Below, one piece after another: positions 8,713-17,152 of a DNA stretch of 64,000 nucleotides. A model generated the notes under the pieces. The model saw only the letters and a program-made list of their open reading frames with translations, ran no database searches and was not told the origin of the DNA. Both the position numbers and the translations under genes were made by a program. The stretch covers positions 4,712,001-4,776,000 of the forward strand of contig CP050890.1 of NCBI GenBank assembly GCA_016745215.1. Direction: 5' to 3'. The stretch is from Thiohalocapsa sp. PB-PSB1 (GTDB lineage: Bacteria > Pseudomonadota > Gammaproteobacteria > Chromatiales > Chromatiaceae). Each line of letters begins with the position of its first letter. Positions within the stretch are counted from its first letter, which is position 1.

Positions 8713-10776
8713 ATGTCTGACTATAACGCCGAGGACGTCCGTAACATTGCCCTCGTCGGCCATGCCGGGGCCGGAAAGACGACGCTGGTCGAGGCTCTGC
8801 TCGCCGCCGCCGGAGCCATCCCGGAGCCCGGCAGCGTGACCAAAGGCACCACGGTCTGCGACTACGACGAGATGGAAAAAGACCTGCAACACTCTCTGGA
8901 CGTCGGCATCACCGGATTCACCACCCACGGCAAGCACATCAATCTGCTCGATACGCCGGGATTTCCAGACTTCCTGGGCCGTTCGCTGTCGGTGCTGAAC
9001 GCGGTGGAAACCTCGGTCATCGTCATCAATGCCGAGAACGGCATCGAGCCCATGACCCTGCGTCAATGGAAGGCGGCGGACAACCGAGCCCTGTGCCGTA
9101 TGATCGTTGTCAACCAAATCGATGCCCCTGGGGTCGATCTGGAAGAACTGACCGCGCAGATCAAAGATACCTTCGGCGCCGAATGCCTGCCGATCAACCT
9201 GCCGGCAGATGGCGGCAAGCGCGTTATCGATTGCTTTTTTACCCCATCTGGGAAGGGCGCGGATTCGTCGCCCGATTTCTCGTCCGTGGAGCAGACCCAC
9301 GGTCAGATCATCGACCAGGTGGTGGAGGTGGACGAGGCATTGATGGAATTGTATCTGGAACAGGGAGAGGAACTCCAGCCCGAGCAATTGCACGACCCCT
9401 TCGAACAGGCGTTGCGCGAGGCGCACCTGATCCCGATCTGCTTTTGCTCGGCGGAGACCGGCGCCGGTATTCCCGAGTTGTTGGAAATCATGGTGCGGTT
9501 GATGCCGAACCCGGCCGAGGGTAATCCACCGCCGTTCATGAAAGGCGAAGGCGCGGACATGAAACCGGTACAGGTGGAGCCCGATCCGTCCAAACATGCC
9601 ATTGCGCATGTGTTCAAGATCATCAACGATCCGTTCCGCGGCCGTATCAGCATCTTCCGTGTACACCAAGGGAGCATCACCCCGAACACGCAGTTGTTCA
9701 TCGGCGACGCGCGCAAACCGTTCAAAGTCAACCGACTCTATCGCATACACGGCAGCGAACTCAATGAAGTCGGCGAAGGCGTTCCCGGCGATATTCTGGC
9801 GGTATCTCGCGTCGACGAGATCGACTTCGACAGCGTATTGCACGACTCCCACGAAGAGGACCACTTTCACCTCAGCAGCATCGAGTGCCCGGTGCCCTTG
9901 TTCGGGCTTGCGGTCAACGTTGCCAAGCGCGGCGACGAGCAGAAACTCACCGATGCTTTGCAAAAACTGCGCTCTGAGGACCCTTGCTTCCACATCGAGC
10001 ACAACGCCTCGGCCAACGAAACCGTGATGCGCGGTCTCGGGGAACTGCATCTGAAGGTGCTGATGCGTCGGCTCTCCGAACAGTTCCATGTCGATATCGA
10101 GACACATCCGCCGAGCATCCCCTACCGCGAAACCATCACGGCCAAAGCCGAAGGGCATCACCGGCACAAGAAACAGACCGGCGGTGCCGGCCAGTTCGGC
10201 GAGGTCTGGTTGCGCATCGAACCCATGGAACAGGATGCCGGCTTCGAGTTCGTCGATGCCACGGTGGGAGGCTGCATACCCAACCAGTTCATCCCATCCA
10301 TCGAAAAAGGCGTACGCCAGGTGCTCGACGAGGGCGCGATCGCCGGCTATCCATTACAGGATGTGCGCGTGACGGTCTACGACGGCAAGTCGCACCCGGT
10401 GGACTCCAAGGACATCGCCTTTGCCACCGCTGGCAAAAAGGCGTTTATCGAGGCCATCGACAAGGCCAGTCCAGCGATCCTCGAGCCCATTGTCAAGATT
10501 CGCATCACGGCCCAAGACAGCGCCATGGGGGATCTGGCCGGCGACCTGTCCGGCCGGCGCGGACGCATCAACGGCAGCGAGGCCAAGAGCCGCGGACGCA
10601 TCATGATCGACGGCGAGGTGCCGCTGGCAGAACTGAGCGGCTACGAATCGCGTCTGAAGTCCATCACTGGAGGCGAGGGTTCCTACACCATCGAACTCAG
10701 CCATTATTCGCCGGTGCCCATGAACATCCAGCAGCAGCTGGCATCAGCCTATCAGCGCGCCGGCAGCGACGATTGA
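8713..10776 (+). CDS. Elongation factor G-like translational GTPase (EF-G2 type)
   Basis: 687 residues with the full EF-G layout: GTPase domain, then domains II-V, with the C-terminal NIQQQLASAYQ end. G1 is GHAGAGKT (16-23) and G3 DTPGF (80-84). G4 is NQID (134-137) instead of the canonical NKxD, a trait of the divergent EF-G-like group rather than of canonical FusA. Canonical EF-G drives translocation on the ribosome; paralogues of this class may act in ribosome recycling or under stress, and their role is not settled. The start is chosen from the AGGGGGG ribosome site six bases upstream. It stands alone, divergent from the antiporter gene. Confidence 0.88.
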   Translation: MSDYNAEDVRNIALVGHAGAGKTTLVEALLAAAGAIPEPGSVTKGTTVCDYDEMEKDLQHSLDVGITGFTTHGKHINLLDTPGFPDFLGRSLSVLNAVETSVIVINAENGIEPMTLRQWKAADNRALCRMIVVNQIDAPGVDLEELTAQIKDTFGAECLPINLPADGGKRVIDCFFTPSGKGADSSPDFSSVEQTHGQIIDQVVEVDEALMELYLEQGEELQPEQLHDPFEQALREAHLIPICFCSAETGAGIPELLEIMVRLMPNPAEGNPPPFMKGEGADMKPVQVEPDPSKHAIAHVFKIINDPFRGRISIFRVHQGSITPNTQLFIGDARKPFKVNRLYRIHGSELNEVGEGVPGDILAVSRVDEIDFDSVLHDSHEEDHFHLSSIECPVPLFGLAVNVAKRGDEQKLTDALQKLRSEDPCFHIEHNASANETVMRGLGELHLKVLMRRLSEQFHVDIETHPPSIPYRETITAKAEGHHRHKKQTGGAGQFGEVWLRIEPMEQDAGFEFVDATVGGCIPNQFIPSIEKGVRQVLDEGAIAGYPLQDVRVTVYDGKSHPVDSKDIAFATAGKKAFIEAIDKASPAILEPIVKIRITAQDSAMGDLAGDLSGRRGRINGSEAKSRGRIMIDGEVPLAELSGYESRLKSITGGEGSYTIELSHYSPVPMNIQQQLASAYQRAGSDD

Positions 10777-10814
10777 CATCGACGCCAGAGTTCCAGCGCA
10801 GCGGCCCTGGGACA

Positions 10815-10950
10815 TGGGAGCACCGGCTTTCGGGAGCGCCGGCTTTCCCTGGGAGCGCCGGCTTTCCCTGGGAGCGCCGGCTTTCCAGCCGGCCTGGGAA
10901 CGCCGGCTTTCCAGCCGGCCTGAGAACACCAGCTTTCCAGCCAGCCCACC
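10815..10950. repeat. REP family 2 tandem remnants
   Basis: Five to six degenerate copies of a GGGAGCGCCGGCTTTCC module in direct orientation, with GCCGGC partners. They lie just after the EF-G-like gene. The remainder of the gap to 11213 has no gene I can support; a minus-strand frame there reads hydrophobic but includes the repeat itself. Confidence 0.75.
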
Positions 10951-11213
10951 ACCCAAGCCCGCCGGCCCCATGATGCAAGGCATCATCGAACTCCGCACAG
11001 CCACCAAACGAACAAGGCCCACACCAACCCCAAGGCGCCACAACAACACCCGAGACAGAGCACGAACCCACCTTGGCAGCGATGCCGAGGCCGCCCAGCA
11101 AACAGTCAGAAGCGCGCGCCGATACTCGCTCATGGACAACCGGGATTGATTCAATTGCAGCATCAGGTCAGCATAGCGGGCCATCGATTCGCAAACAGCC
11201 CGAGGCCAGATCC

Positions 11214-11651
11214 ATGGCATCCAACTACGAGACCTTCTTTACAGCCCAGCGCTTCGCGGTCATCGGCCGCTCCGCCGAGAAGCCGTTTCCGATCCTGAGC
11301 TACCGCGGGCTCAAGCGGCGCGGCAAGGACGTCTACCCGGTGGACCCGAGCACCCCCGAGATCGACGGCGACAAGACCTACCCCGATCTTGAGGCCCTCC
11401 CCGAGTCGGTCGACGCGGTGATGATCGAAGCCCCCAAGACCGAGACCCGCGACTGGGTCGCGCGTGCCGCCGATGCCGGTGTCAAGGATGTTTGGGTGCA
11501 TATGGCCCACGAAACGCCGGAGGCGATCGCGCTGGCCGCGGAGCGGGGGATCAACCTGCGCACCGGTACCTGCGCCGTGATGTATCTGACCTCGGGCCTG
11601 TCCTATCACAGTATCCACAAGTGGATCATGCAGGGTTTGGGGAAATACTGA
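11214..11651 (+). CDS. CoA-binding protein (YccU family)
   Basis: 145 residues forming a single Rossmann CoA_binding_2 domain: FAVIGRSAEKPFPILSYRGL at the nucleotide-binding turn, then VYPVDPS and WVHMAHETPEA. Family members are small soluble proteins that bind CoA or acyl-CoA; no reaction is established. The start at 11214 (MASNYETFF) is chosen because the fold begins there. An upstream extension of the frame reads repeat-adjacent sequence. It is followed 98 bp later by argA on the same strand. Confidence 0.85.
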   Translation: MASNYETFFTAQRFAVIGRSAEKPFPILSYRGLKRRGKDVYPVDPSTPEIDGDKTYPDLEALPESVDAVMIEAPKTETRDWVARAADAGVKDVWVHMAHETPEAIALAAERGINLRTGTCAVMYLTSGLSYHSIHKWIMQGLGKY

Positions 11652-11749
11652 TTGATATCCGCCCAGCAACCATTTCTTGACCAGGCTGAATAGACTGTTG
11701 TCGTTCAGCAGGTAACGCCAGCATTTTCAAGAGATCAGGGCTCGAATCC

Positions 11750-13180
11750 ATGCAGGATGATTCCCCGGTAATGCCGACCAACCAAGGCTGCTCGCCAGAC
11801 GCATCGCAAAACGCCTTTGTCGACTGGTTTCGTCAATGCACGCCCTATGTGCATGCCCATCGTGGCTCCACCTTTGTTATCGCCTTCGGCGGCGAAGCCC
11901 TTGCCGACTCGAAATTACCGCATCTAGTGCATGACATTGCATTGCTGCACGGTCTCGGCATCCGGGTGGTGCTGGTGCATGGCGCACGACCGCAGATCGA
12001 GCAACGCCTGGCCGAGCGCGGCGCCGAGATGCGCTATGTCAACGGCCTGCGCATCACCGACAATGCGGCGCTGGATTGTGTCAAGGATGCGGCCGGCAGC
12101 GCCCGGGTCGAGCTTGAAGCGCTGTTGTCGCTGGGCCTGGCGAATTCGCCGATGGCTGGCGTGCGTATACCGGTGGCCTCTGGAAACTTCGTCATCGCAC
12201 GCCCCCTCGGGGTGCTCGACGGCATCGACTACCAGCATACCGGGGCGGTGCGGCGCATCGATCGCGAGTCATTGCGCCAACGTCTGGACGACGGTGCCGT
12301 GGCTTTGATACCGCCCATCGGCTATTCGCCGACTGGCGAGGTGTTCAATCTCAGCGCCGCCGATATCGCCCGCGCCGCGGCCATTGCGCTGAATGCGGAC
12401 AAATTGATCTTTTTGATCGAAGACCAAGGGGTCATGGATGCCAATGGGCGGCTGGTCTCGAATCTGCTCCCTGCCGATGTGGACGCTCTGCTCGTAAGCG
12501 GCCTGCAATCGGCACCCGAGTCGTCCGCGGTTCCGGGGCAATATCCCATGTCCGGCGAGACGCCGCATTTGGCAGAAGACTTGGCGCAGGCCCTGCGCGC
12601 CGGCGCCGATGCCTGCCGCAGCGGTATCCGCCGCGTGCATCTGATCGGCCGGCATGCGGACGGCGCCTTGCTGCGCGAGCTGTTTACCCGCGACGGCGCC
12701 GGCAGCCTGATCTCCGACCGTCCATACGAGGAACTGCGCCAGGCGCGCATCGACGATATCCCGGGCATTTTGGAATTATTGCGACCGATGGAACAAAGTG
12801 GCGCACTGGTTCCGCGCCCGCGGGAGCATTTGGAGACTAGCATTGATAGCTTCCTGGTCACCGAGCGTGACGGTACCGTCATCTCCTGTGCGGCATTGTT
12901 CTGTTTTGCCGACGAGCAGATGGCGGAGCTCTCCTGCGTTGCCGTGCACCCGGACTATCGCACCCGGGGACGCGGCGACCGTCTGCTCGCGCGCATGGAG
13001 GCCTGGGCACGCGAGCGCGGACTTCGTCAGCTGTTTGTCCTCACCACCCAGACCGCCCATTGGTTCCGCGAGCGCGGCTTCGTGCCCGCGCGCCTGGCCG
13101 ACCTGCCGCTGGCCAAACAGCAGCTCTACAATGACCGACGCAATTCCCAGGTCTATATCAAAACGATTGCCGGTGAGTAG
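11750..13180 (+). CDS. argA: N-acetylglutamate synthase
   Basis: 476 residues. Residues ~20-290 are an amino-acid-kinase-fold domain (FVIAFGGEALAD, VVLVHGARPQIE, DKLIFLIEDQGV), and ~325-470 a GNAT acetyltransferase domain (VAVHPDYRTRGRGDRLL acetyl-CoA loop). This is the classical bacterial ArgA architecture, which transfers acetyl from acetyl-CoA to glutamate as the first step of arginine synthesis; the kinase-like domain binds arginine for feedback inhibition. Length matches the usual ~440-450 with a slightly long N-terminus. It is not in an arg operon here. Confidence 0.93.
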   Translation: MQDDSPVMPTNQGCSPDASQNAFVDWFRQCTPYVHAHRGSTFVIAFGGEALADSKLPHLVHDIALLHGLGIRVVLVHGARPQIEQRLAERGAEMRYVNGLRITDNAALDCVKDAAGSARVELEALLSLGLANSPMAGVRIPVASGNFVIARPLGVLDGIDYQHTGAVRRIDRESLRQRLDDGAVALIPPIGYSPTGEVFNLSAADIARAAAIALNADKLIFLIEDQGVMDANGRLVSNLLPADVDALLVSGLQSAPESSAVPGQYPMSGETPHLAEDLAQALRAGADACRSGIRRVHLIGRHADGALLRELFTRDGAGSLISDRPYEELRQARIDDIPGILELLRPMEQSGALVPRPREHLETSIDSFLVTERDGTVISCAALFCFADEQMAELSCVAVHPDYRTRGRGDRLLARMEAWARERGLRQLFVLTTQTAHWFRERGFVPARLADLPLAKQQLYNDRRNSQVYIKTIAGE

Positions 13181-13184
13181 CGCT

Positions 13185-13401
13185 GGGAGACTGGGAGACT
13201 GGGAGATTGGGAGATTGGGAGCGCCGGCTTTCCAGCCGGCTTCGCCTGATGCGGGCTCAATGCCCGCATCAGGCGATTTTGCGGCCGGAGCGACTTTGTA
13301 CGTTCCTTACTACACGTTCGGCTCGGGTAGATTTAGCTCGGGTTTGGGGGGGGTTCGCGATTTCTTGTGTCTTTGGCACGGCATTGAGCCGCGCCAAAGA
13401 C
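13185..13401. repeat. Composite palindromic element, REP family 2, copy 2
   Basis: It starts with a 9-bp microsatellite (TGGGAGACT twice, TGGGAGATT twice). The same modules as at 6459-6721 follow, including hairpins at 13243-13275 and around 13368-13400. It lies directly downstream of argA. Confidence 0.8.
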
Positions 13402-13633
13402 GGGCCGGCTAGAAAGCCGGCGGTCCCGGTGGGCCGGCTGGAAAGCCGGCGGTCCCGGTGGGCCGGCTAGAAAGCCGGCGGTCCCAGTGGGCCGGCTGGA
13501 AAGCCGGCGGTCCCGGTGGGCCGGCTAGAAAGCCGGCGGTCCCAGTGGGCCGGCTGGAAAGCCGGCGGTCCCGGTGGGCCGGCTGGAAAGCCGGCGGTCC
13601 CGGTGGGCCGGCTGGAAAGCCGGCGGTCCCAGG
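13402..13633. repeat. 29-bp minisatellite, eight tandem copies
   Basis: Units begin at 13402, 13431, 13460, 13489, 13518, 13547, 13576 and 13605. Each contains the palindrome GCCGGCTGGAAAGCCGGC or an A variant, then GGTCCC. Differences between units are only A/G at two positions, so the array is young. It reads as low-complexity peptide in several frames and is not a gene. Confidence 0.9.
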
Positions 13634-14000
13634 CTCAGTTCTGTAATTCAGCGATCAGCCTTGTTCGCGGGGTCTATCGTCCTAATTTAAGCCTGAACCA
13701 TAAAAACGGCTGTTTCGTCTTTCCAACCGCGGTCGAATCAAACCGAAATCCAGGGTAATCGATCATAGATGATCTAAATCTGACGAAATTCTTACGAATG
13801 TAGGTACGGTCTATCGACAGAGTACCAGATCTGAGATGCTTACCCGGTCCGCAACATCAGCTAATGCTCTTCTGATTCATTCCTCGCGACAACAGCAACT
13901 TTCCACTTCCCGATCACGGCTGCCGCGATCCTCGGGGGTCAACTGAATTTCCCCGCAAGCGCTGGCTGTTCGAACGGATCAAACCAACGAACTAAATCCA
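13634..14000. other. Intergenic region upstream of egtD
   Basis: 367 bp, less GC-rich than its surroundings, probably holding the promoter of the egtD cluster. I see no clear -35/-10 pair, riboswitch or operator. Confidence 0.4.
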
Positions 14001-15143
14001 ATGAACATGAGCGCACGACAGACACCCTATCTGGCTATGAATAATTCGACCCCTGGTAGTTTAGCCTCAGATAACTGGGCCATGGATTATCAATCGACGC
14101 GACAGGCATCCGCCTCCGATACGACATCGGGCAAACAGACATCAGCGATCCATTTCCACGATCTGCACCCGACACCGGCAGACATGCGGGCCGATGTCCT
14201 CGACGGTTTGAGTTCAGCTCAGAAACGCCTCTCGCCCAAGTATTTCTACGACGCCCAGGGCTCGCGTCTGTTCGACGCAATCTGCGAGCTACCCGAGTAC
14301 TATCCCACCCGCACCGAAATCGCCATCCTGCGCCAGCATGGCGCCGCAATGGCGGCGCGCCTCGGCCGCGATGCATTACTGGTGGAACTGGGCAGCGGCA
14401 GCAGCCTGAAAATTCAGGTATTGCTAGAAGCCTTGCGGCCGGCGGTCTATATGCCGGTGGATATTTCCAAGGATCACCTGCTGCAATCTGCCGAGTCGCT
14501 GGCGACACGGTTCCCCTTTCTGCAGGTACATGCGGTTTGTACCGACTATTCAGTACCCTTCGAACTGCCGGTGGAGGACCATGTGCATCCGCGCGCGGCG
14601 TTTTTCCCCGGCTCGTCCATCGGCAATTTCGAGCCTGCCGACGCCCAGCGATTTTTGACTCGAGTCGGCGAACTGCTCGGACCCGGAGGACGTTTGCTGG
14701 TGGGGGTCGATCTGATAAAAGATCATCGGGTGCTGGAGGCCGCTTACAATGATGCCGACGAGGTCACCGCAGCCTTCAATCTGAACCTGCTGACTCGCAT
14801 CAATCGCGAATTGGACGCGGACTTCGATCTGACCGGGTTTCGTCACACCGCCTGGTTCAACTCCGATCTCAGCCGCATCGAGATGCATTTGATCAGCACC
14901 AGAGAACAACAGGCGCGCATTGCCGGGCGCGACTTCGCTTTCCGCGAGGGAGAATCGATCCATACGGAGTGCTCGTATAAATATGACATCGACGGCTTCC
15001 ACCGTCTGGCGCGCCAGGCGGGCTTCGAACCCGAGCAGGTCTGGACCGACCAGCCGATCGACACCGGGTCCAACCCCCGCTCCAACACCGCCCCTGACCA
15101 GCCGCCGCTATTCAGCGTGCATTGTTTGGTTTGGCGAGGATAA
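14001..15143 (+). CDS. egtD: L-histidine N-alpha-methyltransferase (hercynine-forming)
   Basis: 380 residues, EgtD fold. It would trimethylate the alpha-amine of histidine with three SAM to give hercynine. Conserved residues of characterised EgtD are present: SAM loop VELGSGSS (128-135), Asn209 in SSIGNF, Tyr249 in AAYND, Met295 in RIEMHL, and the substrate-carboxylate pair Glu323/Ser325 in HTECSYKY. Those residues argue for real histidine specificity. An extra ~50 N-terminal residues precede the fold, so the start could be the internal Met at residue 28 or elsewhere. It is the first gene of a plus-strand series with a dioxygenase, two methyltransferases and an exporter. No egtB, egtA, egtE or eanB is in the window. 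Confidence 0.88.
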   Translation: MNMSARQTPYLAMNNSTPGSLASDNWAMDYQSTRQASASDTTSGKQTSAIHFHDLHPTPADMRADVLDGLSSAQKRLSPKYFYDAQGSRLFDAICELPEYYPTRTEIAILRQHGAAMAARLGRDALLVELGSGSSLKIQVLLEALRPAVYMPVDISKDHLLQSAESLATRFPFLQVHAVCTDYSVPFELPVEDHVHPRAAFFPGSSIGNFEPADAQRFLTRVGELLGPGGRLLVGVDLIKDHRVLEAAYNDADEVTAAFNLNLLTRINRELDADFDLTGFRHTAWFNSDLSRIEMHLISTREQQARIAGRDFAFREGESIHTECSYKYDIDGFHRLARQAGFEPEQVWTDQPIDTGSNPRSNTAPDQPPLFSVHCLVWRG

Positions 15144-15266
15144 CCGAGATCAACGCGCTCGGAATCATTCCAACCCGGCAGCCAGGTAGGTCGCATCGCG
15201 GCCCCTGGTTGCCATGCCTAGCGTGCGCATCGAGCGCACTCATCTGCAACCTGTTCGGAGTCGTCT

Positions 15267-16289
15267 GTGCCTGAACCCAACGAACGCTCTGCCCATTCCA
15301 AACTGGTGGGCGCGAACGCTCTGCGCGGCGATGTCAACCAGCCCTGGGAACAAGACAATCAAGCCTGGTGGGACTGGTACCTGACCCTAGCCGACAATGG
15401 CGACGCCCCGCGCACACCTCTGCGCGATGCCACTCCGCTGCCGTCGGTCGAACCCATCAGCGATGAAGCCATCGTCGAACAGCTGCGCACGCCATTTCCG
15501 CTAACAGAGGCCGATCGGGCCTTCTTCCGCGCCAATGGCTTTGTCAAACTGCGCGCCGTGCTTTCCCCGGAGGCCACCCTGCGCCTGCGCCAGGAGATCG
15601 TTCGGCTGCTCAGCGATGCCTTCGATCTGGTGCTCGACGGCGGCACCAGCGAGCGCTTTCTGAGCCTGGAACTGGCCTGGCTCGAGCACCAACTGCTGCG
15701 CGAATACGTGCTCAGTCCGCGCATTGCAAAAATTGCCGCCGACTTGCTCGACGTGCCGCGCGTGCGTCTGTATCACGACAATCTGATGTCAAAAGAACCG
15801 GGCTGCGGACGCACGCCGTGGCATTACGACGATCATCATTTTCCACTGGCCACCCAGGATGTCGTCACCGCCTGGATTCCGGCACAGCCTATCCCCAAAG
15901 CCATGGGTCCCCTGGCCTTCGCTTACCCCATCGCTACCTACAAGCTGGTCGAGTCTGTCGCATTCAACAAGTTCGATACCAGCTACGATCGCCAGGTGAT
16001 GGACATTTTCCGTCGCCATCGCGTCGCAATCGAGGACGGCCCGTTCGAGATCGGCGAAGTCAGCTTCCATCACAATCTCAGTTTCCATACCGCGGCGGCG
16101 AATCGCACGCGTCAAAGCCGCGTCGTGCTGGCCAACACCTTTTATGCCGATGGCGCACGCGTGATCGACCAACCAACCATGGTGTCCGGAGACTGGCAGA
16201 AGTTCATCCCCGACACCAAACCTGGCGAAATTGCCGCCAGCAAGCTGAACCCGATTTGCTGGCCCGTGGAGCACTCTGCCGATGTCTGA
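15267..16289 (+). CDS. Phytanoyl-CoA dioxygenase-family Fe(II)/2-oxoglutarate oxygenase
   Basis: 340 residues from a GTG start. The double-stranded beta-helix carries the iron facial triad His186-x-Asp188 (WHYDDHH) and distal His274 (LSFHTAAANR), with Arg280/285 available to hold 2-oxoglutarate. PhyH enzymes hydroxylate or halogenate small molecules. It lies 123 bp after egtD and overlaps the next methyltransferase by 8 bp, so it probably acts in the same pathway, perhaps on hercynine or a derivative; that substrate is a guess. The N-terminal ~75 residues are outside the core fold. Confidence 0.85.
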   Translation: MPEPNERSAHSKLVGANALRGDVNQPWEQDNQAWWDWYLTLADNGDAPRTPLRDATPLPSVEPISDEAIVEQLRTPFPLTEADRAFFRANGFVKLRAVLSPEATLRLRQEIVRLLSDAFDLVLDGGTSERFLSLELAWLEHQLLREYVLSPRIAKIAADLLDVPRVRLYHDNLMSKEPGCGRTPWHYDDHHFPLATQDVVTAWIPAQPIPKAMGPLAFAYPIATYKLVESVAFNKFDTSYDRQVMDIFRRHRVAIEDGPFEIGEVSFHHNLSFHTAAANRTRQSRVVLANTFYADGARVIDQPTMVSGDWQKFIPDTKPGEIAASKLNPICWPVEHSADV

Positions 16290-17115
16290 TACCTTCGAAC
16301 GAAGCTGCGCCCACTGGAGCGAGGCCCAGCGCCAGGAAATGGAAGCCTTTTACGCGCTCGCATCCGTGGACTATCATCACCTCGCGCAGGCGCTGGACTG
16401 GAAAAGCTGGCTGGAGGCCAGGCAGGCCGAGGCCGGAGAGCGCCCATTGCGCCTGTTGGATGTCGCCTGTGGATCGGGCAAGTTCCCAAATGCCCTGGTG
16501 CGCGATGCCGATGTGGCCTCGGCCGCGATCCAACCCATCGACTACGCCTTGCTCGATCCGTCGGAATTCTCCATCGCCGAGGCACGGGCAGCCCTGGTCG
16601 AGCCCTTTATCGCCGGCCAGGAATACCCGACTACCCTGCAGGCCCTCAGCTGCCCGCGCGGGGCTTTCGATATCGTCTGGGCCACGCATGCGCTATACGC
16701 CCTGCCGGAAGCTGAATTGCCGGCCGGCCTGGAGCGCTTCATGCACGCCCTCGGGGGCATGGGCTTTATCGCCCATGCAGCAGCCGATGCGCACTACCTT
16801 CGCTTCTACCGCCATTATCTGGATGCCTTCAGGGAGGGTGCCGGCACCCCGTACATCAGTGCCGAGCAGATCGTCGCCGCATTGCAGCAGTTGGGCATCC
16901 GCTTCGAGACCCGGGAAATCCGCTATCAAAACCGCGCGTCCCAGGCGCAGTGGCAACAGGTGCAGGGCTATCTACAGCGCTGCGTATTCGATGACTCCGT
17001 CAGCCTGCAGCAGATGCTGGCCAACCCCATCACCGGCGCCTACCTGGCACATTGTCAACACCAGCAGGAATGGCGCTTCGATCAGCGCGTGCTGCTGATC
17101 TTTTTACATCCCTAG
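16282..17115 (+). CDS. Class I SAM-dependent methyltransferase
   Basis: 277 residues. The SAM-binding motif is LRLLDVACGSGKFPNAL, with DIVWATHALYALP as motif-IV-like. The C-terminal half is alpha/beta with a late hydrophobic strand VLLIFLHP. It overlaps the dioxygenase gene by 8 bp, so translation is probably coupled. The substrate is unknown; the family covers N-, O- and C-methylation of small molecules. Confidence 0.8.
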   Translation: MSDTFERSCAHWSEAQRQEMEAFYALASVDYHHLAQALDWKSWLEARQAEAGERPLRLLDVACGSGKFPNALVRDADVASAAIQPIDYALLDPSEFSIAEARAALVEPFIAGQEYPTTLQALSCPRGAFDIVWATHALYALPEAELPAGLERFMHALGGMGFIAHAAADAHYLRFYRHYLDAFREGAGTPYISAEQIVAALQQLGIRFETREIRYQNRASQAQWQQVQGYLQRCVFDDSVSLQQMLANPITGAYLAHCQHQQEWRFDQRVLLIFLHP

Positions 17116-17152
17116 CCGGCTGTAAAGCCAGCGTTCTAAGGATATCCAGACC

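Noticed and set aside
8692..10167. 491-codon minus-strand frame opposite the EF-G-like gene
   Set aside because: It is antisense to a clear GTPase with all G motifs and has no recognisable domain.
10744..11220. Hydrophobic minus-strand ORF between the EF-G-like and CoA-binding genes
   Set aside because: It runs through REP family 2 repeats and has no ribosome site or family motif. Coding is not supported.
13207..13758. Small ORFs in the 29-bp minisatellite and GC-rich palindromes
   Set aside because: They encode only repeats of the DNA unit in every frame, so they are by-products of the repeat.
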